From positions 1 through 6,893 of the forward strand of contig JAUPWC010000606.1 of the NCBI GenBank assembly GCA_030916665.1: DNA of 6,893 bases, given 5' to 3'. Numbering within the stretch: the stretch's first letter is position 1; each line of letters begins with the position of its first letter. Shown piece after piece: positions 1 through 6,080 of the stretch. This DNA is from Verrucomicrobiota bacterium. Lineage in GTDB: Bacteria; Verrucomicrobiota; Verrucomicrobiia; Opitutales; Opitutaceae. The position numbers and the translations under genes are program-made. The notes beneath the pieces were generated by a model that was not told the DNA's origin, did not search any database, and was given only the letters and a program-made list of their open reading frames with translations.

Positions 1-75
1 CGAAATCTTCTCGTGCAGGAAACACAGCAGTGCGCCGACGATCAGCAGCAGCACGAAGGCGATGTCCCAAGTCAT
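1..75 (-). CDS. SLC13-family permease, second tandem copy (N-terminal 25 codons only)
   Basis: Only the first 25 codons are in the window; the gene runs off the left edge. Read on the minus strand from the ATG at 73-75, the peptide begins MTWDIAFVLLLIVGALL. This is a hydrophobic first membrane segment ending in a Glu-Lys pair. It matches the start of the complete SLC13 permease at 131-1918 at 16 of 25 residues, including MTW, IAFVL, ALL and EK, so it is almost certainly a paralogue made by tandem duplication. It starts 55 bases after the stop of that gene on the same strand, so the two are probably co-transcribed. No convincing Shine-Dalgarno sequence is visible upstream. Everything after residue 25 is unseen, so whether this copy is intact is unknown. 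Confidence 0.72.
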   Translation of the reverse strand, partial: MTWDIAFVLLLIVGALLCFLHEKIS

Positions 76-130
76 GCCCGGAAGCTACGCTGCGTCCAAC
101 GCTTGCCCAGTCAAAATGACCCGTGCGGGC

Positions 131-1918
131 TCAGAAACTCCAGACCCGCGGGATCACATACATGGCCACCGCGAAGCACAGCAGGTTGAGCGGCACGCCG
201 ATCTTGACGAAGTCTTTGAAGCGGTAGCCGCCGATGCCATAGACGTAGGTGTTGGTCTGGTAGCCGATGGGGGTGGCGAACGCCGCCGACGCGGCGAAGG
301 CCACCGCGATGACGAACGGCCGCGGATCGAGGCCCACCTCCGCCGCGATGCCGAGGGCGATCGGCACCATGAGGGCGGCGACGGCGTTGTTCGACAGGAT
401 CTCGGTCAGAATCATCGTCACGAGGTAGATGCAGGCCAGCATGGCCAGGGGCTTGTGCGGGCCGTTGAAGAAGAGTTCGACGCCGGCCACCACGTTGTGC
501 GCCAGCCAGGCCGCCGCGCCGGTGTGCTGCATCGCGGCGCCCAGCGCCAGCATGCCGAAGATCACGAACATGAGGTTCCACTCGATGGACTCGTAGGCGT
601 CGCGGGACTTGAGGCAGCCCGTCAGGCAGACCAGCACGGAACCGGCGATGGCGCCGATCTCGATCGGCACCCAGCCGAAGGTCTCGGCCAGCACGACCGA
701 GGTGATGATGCCCAGCACGAGCGGGATGCGGGTGTGCAGCGAGAAGGAGGGCAGGGGCGGGCGGTCGAAGAGGATGATGTCGTCGCCCTGGCGCAGGGTG
801 CTGATGGCCTGCGGGGTGCCCATCATGAGCAGGATGTCGCCCATCTCGAGCGGGAGATCCTCGAGTTTCTCGCGCACGCTCTTGCCGCCGCGGTGGACGG
901 CGAGCACCACCACGCGGTAGCGCTGGCGGAAATTGATCTCGTTGATGCTGCGGCCGATGATCTCGGAGTTGGGCGCCACCGCCCCCTCGAACACCACGCC
1001 CTCGTGGGCGGCGATCTGCTCCAGACCGGCCTCGGCGGTGAAATCGAAGCCCGGCATGGCGCGGGCGCGGGCGATGCCCGAAGGGCGGCAGGCGAGCACC
1101 AGGCGGTCGCCCTCGGCCAGGGCGGTGTCGTGGTCCAAGTGGATGGCGATGCCGTTGCGCACGACCTCGATCACGCGGAAGCCGCGGGCCGAGACGAGGC
1201 CGGCGGCCTTCAGGGTCTTGCCGTTCAGCGGCGAACCGGGCGGCACGAAGGCTTCGGTGAGGTATTCGCGGCGCTCCTCGTCGGAGAGGATGGAGGTGAG
1301 GGTCTCGCGCGCGGGCAGCAGGCGCTGGCCCACGAGGGCCAGGTAGAGGGCCCCGATGATCGCCACGGGCACGCCAAGCCAGGAGAGCTCGAACATGCTC
1401 ATGCCCGGCTGGCCGCGGTCTATCAGGATGCCGTTCACCACCAGGTTGGTGCTCGTGCCGATCAGGGTGCAGGTGCCGCCCAAGACCGCGGCGTAGGACA
1501 GCGGGATCAGGAACTTGGAGGCGGGCAGGTTCATCTTTCGCGCCAAACTCAGCACCACGGGCACGAACACGACGACGACCGGGGTGTTGTTGATCCAGGC
1601 GGAGGCAAAGGCCACCAGCGCCACCAGCAGGAAGAGCACGAGCTGGTAGGGCAGGAAGGCCGCGCGTCCGACCCAGCTCGACAGGTAGTCCATCGCCCCG
1701 CATTTCACCAGCGCCGCGCTCAGCACAAACATCGCGGCCACCGTGATCGGCGCCGGATTGGCGAAGACCGCCATCGCCTTGTCGCGCGGCAGCACCCCGC
1801 TCAGCAGCAGGATGCTGAACACGCTCAACGCCACGATGTCCGCCGGGTATTTTTCCCAGACGAACGCCAGCAGCGCGAGCACCAGCAGGCCGAGCACAAA
1901 GGCGATTTCCCAAGTCAT
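131..1918 (-). CDS. SLC13/DASS-family permease with two TrkA-C (RCK_C) domains
   Basis: This is an inner-membrane anion:cation symporter of the divalent anion/sodium symporter superfamily, 595 residues long, which is normal for members with cytosolic TrkA-C inserts. Hydrophobic segments fill residues 1-200 and 398-595. Between them lie two soluble repeats, about 210-295 and 300-387, ending [10 protein letters not shown] and [10 protein letters not shown] as TrkA-C domains usually do. Family motifs are INNTP (109-113), GTSTNLV (154-160), [11 protein letters not shown] (509-519) and [10 protein letters not shown] (548-557). The two Ser/Thr-Asn segments correspond to the sodium and substrate sites of the family. 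Members with this layout include characterised sulfate transporters and the uncharacterised E. coli YfbS type, so sulfate is a plausible but unproven substrate. The start at 1918 is supported by an AAGGTG ribosome site 8 bases upstream. It diverges from cysK across 167 bases, and a second copy follows 55 bases downstream. Confidence 0.92.
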   Translation of the reverse strand: MTWEIAFVLGLLVLALLAFVWEKYPADIVALSVFSILLLSGVLPRDKAMAVFANPAPITVAAMFVLSAALVKCGAMDYLSSWVGRAAFLPYQLVLFLLVALVAFASAWINNTPVVVVFVPVVLSLARKMNLPASKFLIPLSYAAVLGGTCTLIGTSTNLVVNGILIDRGQPGMSMFELSWLGVPVAIIGALYLALVGQRLLPARETLTSILSDEERREYLTEAFVPPGSPLNGKTLKAAGLVSARGFRVIEVVRNGIAIHLDHDTALAEGDRLVLACRPSGIARARAMPGFDFTAEAGLEQIAAHEGVVFEGAVAPNSEIIGRSINEINFRQRYRVVVLAVHRGGKSVREKLEDLPLEMGDILLMMGTPQAISTLRQGDDIILFDRPPLPSFSLHTRIPLVLGIITSVVLAETFGWVPIEIGAIAGSVLVCLTGCLKSRDAYESIEWNLMFVIFGMLALGAAMQHTGAAAWLAHNVVAGVELFFNGPHKPLAMLACIYLVTMILTEILSNNAVAALMVPIALGIAAEVGLDPRPFVIAVAFAASAAFATPIGYQTNTYVYGIGGYRFKDFVKIGVPLNLLCFAVAMYVIPRVWSF

Positions 1919-1926
1919 TAGGGGGG

Positions 1927-1932
1927 CACCTT
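1927..1932 (-). promoter_or_regulatory. Ribosome binding site of the complete SLC13 permease
   Basis: On the minus strand AAGGTG lies 8 bases before the ATG at 1918. It is one base from the AAGGAG consensus and supports this start codon. It is one of the few recognisable Shine-Dalgarno sequences in the window; cysK, the aminotransferase and both small exported-protein genes lack a clear one. Confidence 0.5.
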
Positions 1933-1996
1933 AGCGTCCGCCGCCGGGCCGCCGAGCGGAAACTGCGGTCTGTGACAGGGAATGATGCGGCCGGGA

Positions 1997-2009
1997 GCGG
2001 AGGCTCCGC
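1997..2009. promoter_or_regulatory. GC-rich palindrome in the cysK/SLC13 divergent intergenic region
   Basis: The sequence GCGGAG-G-CTCCGC is a perfect 6+1+6 palindrome near the middle of the 167-base region between the divergent permease and cysK genes. Its position would suit an operator shared by both genes. The region has no clear sigma-70 promoter, and short GC palindromes arise by chance in GC-rich DNA, so the regulatory call is weak. Confidence 0.2.
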
Positions 2010-2085
2010 CGTCATAAAGTCACAAGCGGGGTTGCAGAACGGGGCGCGCTCGCCAAGATTTGCGCTCCGTAACCCACGCCCCCTT

Positions 2086-3066
<981 letters not shown>

Positions 3067-3089
3067 GTTGCGGTCGATTTTTGATTTCG

Positions 3090-3119
3090 AAGCCGGCACC
3101 TACAGGTGCCGGCTTTTTT
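3090..3119 (+). terminator. Intrinsic terminator of cysK
   Basis: A perfect stem with arms AGCCGGCACC and GGTGCCGGCT, four-base loop TACA, and a run of six T. One further A-T pair lies at the base. It begins 23 bases after the cysK stop. On the minus strand there is no T-run on the far side, so it should act only for cysK and not for the convergent aminotransferase gene. Confidence 0.92.
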
Positions 3120-3160
3120 GTGGGTGGAGTCCGCGCTCCGCGCCGGCTGAACGAGTTTCG

Positions 3161-3243
3161 CTGGATGCTTCGCTGCGCTCAGAATGACACACCATGAGGA
3201 TTGGGTCCGATTCCTGTCATGCTGAGCGCAGCGAAGCATCCAG
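3161..3243. repeat. 83-bp inverted-repeat element, copy 1 (REP/MITE-like)
   Basis: Two 29-base arms (3161-3189 and 3215-3243) are inverted copies of each other with one mismatch, separated by 25 bases. The outer ends read CTGGATGCTTCG and CGAAGCATCCAG; the inner ends read GAATGACA and TGTCATGC. A second copy with the same arm length and the same 25-base gap lies at 4569-4651. This copy sits between the convergent 3' ends of cysK and the aminotransferase. There is no coding potential and no T-run beside the stem, so it is better described as a dispersed palindromic repeat than as a terminator, although a 29-bp stem in RNA could affect transcript ends. Confidence 0.85.
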
Positions 3244-3287
3244 TGTCTTTCGTCCGGGCTCGCAGAAGCTGGCCCAAACAGGTCAAC

Positions 3288-4442
3288 TCACGCGCGCTTC
3301 AGCTTCAACAGCCGTTCGCCCGCGGCGTGGAGCGTCTCGGCGCGCTTGGCGAAGTTCAGGCGGACGTAGCGGTGCTCGGGGGTGGGGAAGAACACCGAGC
3401 CGGGCACGCCGGCGACGCCGATCTCCTTGGTCATCCAGCGGGCGAACTCGACGTCGTTGGCGTAGCCGAAGGGCGAGATGTCGAGCATCACAAAATAGGC
3501 TCCCTGCGGCTGGGTGTATTTCAGGCCGATCCGGTCGAGGTAGCCGAGGAGGAGGGCACGGCGTTCGGCGTATTCGGCGGTGAGGCCGGCGTAGTAGCTG
3601 TCGGGCAGATTGAGGCCGGCGACGATGGCGTGCTGCAGCGGCGCGGCGGCGCCGACGGTGAGGAAGTCGTGGACCTTGCGGCCCTGCGCGACGAAGGCCG
3701 GATCGGCGAAGACGTAGCCGAGCCGCCAGCCGGTGATGGCAAAGGTCTTCGACAGCGAGCTGCACATCACCGTGCGTTCGGTCATGCCGGGCAGGGCGGA
3801 CATGTAGCTGTGGCGGTGAGGCTCGAAGACGATGTGCTCATAGACCTCGTCGGTGATGATGAAGACGTCGAACTCCTGCGCGAGGGCGGCAATCTGCTCC
3901 AGCTCGGCGCGCGTGAACACTTTGCCGCAGGGATTCGACGGGTTGCAGACGATGAAGGCCTTGATGCCGCTGGCGAAAACGCGACGCAGCTCCGCGAGGT
4001 CGAAGGAGTAGTCGGGCGGGTTGAGCGTCGCGAAAACCGGCGTCACGCCCGAGAGGATGGCGTCGGCGCTGTAGTTTTCGTAGAAAGGGGAGAAGAGCCC
4101 GATCTTGTCGCCCACGTCGGCCACGGTCATCACCGCGACCATCATGGCCTCGGTGGCGCCGCAGGTGACGATGAGGTGGCGGTCGGGATCACATTCGAGA
4201 CCGGTGAAGCGGGTGAGCTTGCGGGCGAGCGCCTGCCGCAGCGGCGCCGCGCCCCAGGTGACCGCGTATTGGTGGTTGGGGCCGTCCATCTCGGCCTTGG
4301 CGGCGTCGAGCACGACCTGGGGCGGATTGAAATCAGGAAAGCCCTGCGAGAGATTGATGGCCCCGTGCTGCGCGGCCACGCGCGTCATCTCACGGATGAG
4401 CGACTCGGTGAAAACGGAAGTGCGGCGGGACGTGCGCGGCAT
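3288..4442 (-). CDS. PLP-dependent class I/II aminotransferase (YbdL/kynurenine aminotransferase-like)
   Basis: This is a cytoplasmic fold-type I aminotransferase of 384 residues, full length for the family. Visible landmarks are INLSQGFPDF (29-38), typical of the methionine/kynurenine/glutamine-transaminase branch; PFYENY (119-124) at the cofactor ring; NPSNPCGK (167-174) with the conserved Asn170; DEVYEH (198-203) with Asp198 and Tyr201; SLSKTF (229-234) with the Schiff-base lysine K232; TGWRLGY (237-243) with the phosphate-contacting arginine; and Arg361 in RLNFAK for the substrate carboxylate. All catalytic residues are present. The substrate cannot be read from sequence: methionine, glutamine, kynurenine or aromatic amino acids are all possible in this branch. 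It converges on cysK and is bracketed by two copies of an 83-bp inverted repeat. The ATG at 4442 follows an imperfect hairpin and lacks a clear ribosome site. Confidence 0.92.
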   Translation of the reverse strand: MPRTSRRTSVFTESLIREMTRVAAQHGAINLSQGFPDFNPPQVVLDAAKAEMDGPNHQYAVTWGAAPLRQALARKLTRFTGLECDPDRHLIVTCGATEAMMVAVMTVADVGDKIGLFSPFYENYSADAILSGVTPVFATLNPPDYSFDLAELRRVFASGIKAFIVCNPSNPCGKVFTRAELEQIAALAQEFDVFIITDEVYEHIVFEPHRHSYMSALPGMTERTVMCSSLSKTFAITGWRLGYVFADPAFVAQGRKVHDFLTVGAAAPLQHAIVAGLNLPDSYYAGLTAEYAERRALLLGYLDRIGLKYTQPQGAYFVMLDISPFGYANDVEFARWMTKEIGVAGVPGSVFFPTPEHRYVRLNFAKRAETLHAAGERLLKLKRA

Positions 4443-4454
4443 GCGAAAGTCAGC

Positions 4455-4495
4455 ATGCCGTCAGCGGTCGGGCCCGCAAGCGGACCGCTTGGCAT
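4455..4495 (-). promoter_or_regulatory. Imperfect hairpin in the leader of the aminotransferase gene
   Basis: ATGCC (4455-4459) pairs with GGCAT (4491-4495), and AGCGGTC (4463-4469) pairs with GACCGCT (4483-4489), giving 12 base pairs with a small asymmetric internal loop and a 13-base apical loop. It ends 12 bases before the start codon, so in the mRNA it would overlap or flank the ribosome landing region. Whether it regulates anything is unknown. It has no T-run and matches no riboswitch I recognise. Confidence 0.35.
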
Positions 4496-4568
4496 AAAGG
4501 CGGATAAACAGCTCGAAGCGGAGCCCGGCTTTGGCTTGGGGTTGGAGGGCCGAGTTCCTACGAGGCCG

Positions 4569-4651
4569 CTGGATTCTTCGCTACGCTCAGAATGACAAGA
4601 ATCGGGAATCATCCACAATACGTGTCATGCTGAGCGGAGCGAAGCATCCAG
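4569..4651. repeat. 83-bp inverted-repeat element, copy 2 (REP/MITE-like)
   Basis: Arms 4569-4597 and 4623-4651 are each 29 bases, match as inverted copies at 26 of 29 positions, and flank a 25-base centre, exactly the dimensions of copy 1 at 3161-3243. The centre resembles the reverse complement of the copy 1 centre (14 of 25 positions, including GAATCGG) better than its forward sequence (8 of 25), which suggests the two copies lie in opposite orientation. This copy sits between the aminotransferase start and the stop of the upstream exported-protein gene. No coding potential is seen. Confidence 0.83.
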
Positions 4652-4699
4652 CCTAATACGCTCCGTTCTGGAGGCCCGTTCCACCTTCTCAACCGGACT

Positions 4700-5248
4700 T
4701 CAGGGCATCGTGACCGCTTTCTCGAGGGCTTTGGCCTCGGCGGGGTCGGCGTCCTTGAGGGCGTTGGAAATATTCAGCACGTCGTCGGTCAGGGCCTGCT
4801 TCTTCTCGCGCTTGTGGTCCTCGAGGGCGCGCTCGGCGAGCGACTGGCCGAAGAGGGGCAGGGTGAACTTGTTCAGCGCCTGTTCGAGCTGCGTGTATTT
4901 CTGCTTCGCGAGCACGTTGCCGAGATCCTTGTCGGACGCATAGACGATGTCGGAGTTCAGGCGCGGACGCGGCTTCTGTTTCACCGTCATCTTGGGCAGC
5001 ACGAGCACGTCGGGATCGGTGGGCGTGTTGGGCTGGTCCAGTTGCTTGGGTGCGGGTGGCGGCGGCGGAGCGTAGGCGGGCAGACCGGGCAGGAGATTCG
5101 TGCGCTCGGGGTCCGCCGGTCGGGCCGGCACGGTGTTTGTCGGGGCGGCGGGTTGCTCGGGTGCCGGGGGCGGCGCGGGCTTGTCATCGGCGCGGGCGCT
5201 CACGGTCAGGGCCAGGAGGATGAGTCCGAGTTTTGCCGTGGTTTGCAT
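4700..5248 (-). CDS. Small exported protein of unknown function, paralogue A
   Basis: I do not recognise this family. The 182-residue product starts with a typical Sec signal peptide (residues 1-20, likely cleavage after SARA before DD). A proline- and alanine-rich stretch follows to about residue 70. A conserved-looking core comes next: GLPAYAPP (55-62), DPDVLVLPKMTV (78-89) and NKFTLPLF (126-133). The tail (134-180) is highly charged and probably helical. The same motifs in the same order occur in the product of 5415-5954, so the two are paralogues. It is probably periplasmic or surface-associated, with the proline-rich part as a flexible spacer. No lipobox cysteine, later membrane segment or catalytic motif is visible. 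An in-frame extension upstream runs through a palindromic repeat, so the start at 5248, which gives a clean signal peptide, is preferred. No good ribosome site is seen. Confidence 0.75.
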   Translation of the reverse strand: MQTTAKLGLILLALTVSARADDKPAPPPAPEQPAAPTNTVPARPADPERTNLLPGLPAYAPPPPPAPKQLDQPNTPTDPDVLVLPKMTVKQKPRPRLNSDIVYASDKDLGNVLAKQKYTQLEQALNKFTLPLFGQSLAERALEDHKREKKQALTDDVLNISNALKDADPAEAKALEKAVTMP

Positions 5249-5305
5249 GTCAGTAAGGGAAAGCAGGCGGGGCGTTCTATCGAGTGAAAAATGATCTTCA
5301 TGAAT

Positions 5306-5395
5306 TGTCATTGCGAGGAGTCCCGCTGGGCGGGACGACGAAGCAATCCAGATGGCTGGATCGCCACGCCCGACTTCGTCGGGCTCGCGATGACA
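5306..5395. repeat. 90-bp palindromic element able to form a cloverleaf
   Basis: Outer arms TGTCATTGCGA (5306-5316) and TCGCGATGACA (5385-5395) pair at 10 of 11 positions, with one possible G-T wobble. Inside are a 7-bp hairpin GTCCCGC-TGG-GCGGGAC (5320-5336), a central stem CCAG-ATGG-CTGG (5348-5359), and a second 7-bp hairpin GCCCGAC-TTC-GTCGGGC (5368-5384). The ends TGTCAT and ATCCAG are the same as in the arms of the 83-bp elements but arranged inside out. It lies between the two paralogous exported-protein genes, 57 bases before the start of one and 19 bases after the stop of the other. Sequences beginning TGTCATTGCGAG are, from memory, common intergenic repeats in many bacteria. Confidence 0.85.
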
Positions 5396-5414
5396 GATTG
5401 GCTCAAATGTTCGC

Positions 5415-5954
5415 TCATTTCTTCTGCAAACCGCCGGCCGGTCTCGTGGTGTGGGAGTTGTCGAGGTCGCGCTCCATCTTCTTGGTGGCGTCAGGATCCA
5501 GCGCGCGCGCGGCATCCGAGACATGGAGCAGGCGGTCGAGTTCCCGCCGCTGGTAGATCGCCCGGCCGCGTTCCTCCTTGGACGGGCTGAGGATGGGGAT
5601 GGTGAACTTGTTCAGGAGGTAATGCAGCGGGCCGAGCTTGGAGACTTCGTCGAGGTAGAGATTCTCCATCTTCCGCTTGAAGTCGTCGCGGCTCATGAGC
5701 TGGTCGGCGGCGTCACGGGGCAGGCGCTTCTCCTCGACGGTTACTTTTGGCAGGATCAGCACGTTGGGGTCGTCGGTCTGCGGCGTCTCGGTGCCGGTGG
5801 ACTCGCCGTCGATTTTGGCCGGCGGCTGGTAAGTGGGGAGGCCTTCGCGGATCTTGGCGGAGATCTCGCGGGAAATGCGCGCCGGCTCCGGCTCGGCGGC
5901 GGACAAGACCGTCGCGAGTCCGATCACGGGAAGCAGCAGCCCGGCCGGTTTCAT
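5415..5954 (-). CDS. Small exported protein of unknown function, paralogue B
   Basis: The 179-residue product belongs to the same unrecognised family as the product of 4700-5248. It has a Sec signal peptide (residues 1-20, probable cleavage near LSAA before EPEP), then GLPTYQPP (38-45), DPNVLILPKVTV (62-73) and NKFTIPIL (115-122). SxxER follows ten residues after the Asn of NKFT, as in the paralogue. The C-terminal part (125-165) is rich in Arg, Lys, Asp and Glu and likely helical, ending in a short disordered tail. It lacks the long proline-rich spacer of the paralogue. The frame stays open upstream to 6080, but that part runs through a palindromic repeat, so the start at 5954 with its clean signal peptide is chosen. 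It shares strand with both neighbours, but a repeat lies on each side, so co-transcription is uncertain. Confidence 0.77.
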   Translation of the reverse strand: MKPAGLLLPVIGLATVLSAAEPEPARISREISAKIREGLPTYQPPAKIDGESTGTETPQTDDPNVLILPKVTVEEKRLPRDAADQLMSRDDFKRKMENLYLDEVSKLGPLHYLLNKFTIPILSPSKEERGRAIYQRRELDRLLHVSDAARALDPDATKKMERDLDNSHTTRPAGGLQKK

Positions 5955-6014
5955 GGGTGCGCAGGGTTGGAACCGGTTGACCGGCGTTGGTTCCCGGGAA
6001 AGTGGGGGTGCTCC

Positions 6015-6073
6015 TTCTTGTCGCGGCGGTCTATGACCGCCAGGTCGGCGCTCGTAGAGCGCCGCTACAGGAA
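6015..6073. repeat. Compact palindromic element with two triloop hairpins inside an outer stem
   Basis: Two hairpins stand side by side: GGCGGTC-TAT-GACCGCC (6025-6041) and CGGCGCTC-GTA-GAGCGCCG (6046-6064). The flanks 6015-6024 and 6064-6073 pair at 9 of 10 positions, counting one wobble and sharing G6064 with the second hairpin, so the whole can close as a three-way junction. It lies 8 bases after the kinase stop and 60 bases before the start of the next gene. It may influence the 3' end of the kinase transcript, but there is no T-run for classical termination. I recall similar GGTCTATGACC-type repeats in Opitutaceae genomes but cannot verify this here. Confidence 0.75.
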
Positions 6074-6080
6074 AGCCCAC

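Noticed and set aside
62..1921. Long open frame on the plus strand opposite the SLC13 permease
   Set aside because: The product is extremely rich in His, Gly, Asp, Glu and Arg with no domain pattern. It is the antisense shadow of a clear membrane protein with family motifs; high GC keeps antisense frames open.
2031..2059. Possible sigma-70 promoter for cysK: TTGCAG, 17-base spacer, AAGATT
   Set aside because: The spacing is right but only 3 of 6 bases match in each box, which is expected by chance.
1972..2085. N-terminal extension of cysK by 38 codons
   Set aside because: CysK proteins start near MAKIYNDI; the extension has no similarity to the family and covers the intergenic palindrome.
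3161..3243. Inverted repeat read as a bidirectional terminator for cysK and the aminotransferase
   Set aside because: There is no T-run on either side, the central gap is 25 bases, and a second copy lies at the 5' side of the aminotransferase. cysK already has its own terminator.
3201..4595. 464-codon plus-strand frame across the aminotransferase
   Set aside because: It is antisense to a full-length aminotransferase with every catalytic motif present. It begins inside a palindromic repeat and its composition is low-complexity.
5306..5395. tRNA gene suggested by the cloverleaf shape
   Set aside because: Stem lengths, loops and conserved bases of tRNA (seven-base anticodon loop, T-loop GTTCRA, D-loop GG) are absent; the hairpins have 3-base loops.
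3161..5395. CRISPR array suggested by several repeats
   Set aside because: The repeats are inverted pairs separated by genes, not direct repeats with regular spacers, and no cas gene is present.
5249..5524. N-terminal extension of the exported-protein gene at 4700-5248
   Set aside because: It runs through the cloverleaf repeat and overlaps the end of the neighbouring gene; the clean signal peptide begins at 5248.
5955..6080. N-terminal extension of the exported-protein gene at 5415-5954
   Set aside because: It would place 42 residues translated from a palindromic repeat before a good signal peptide, which would block normal export.
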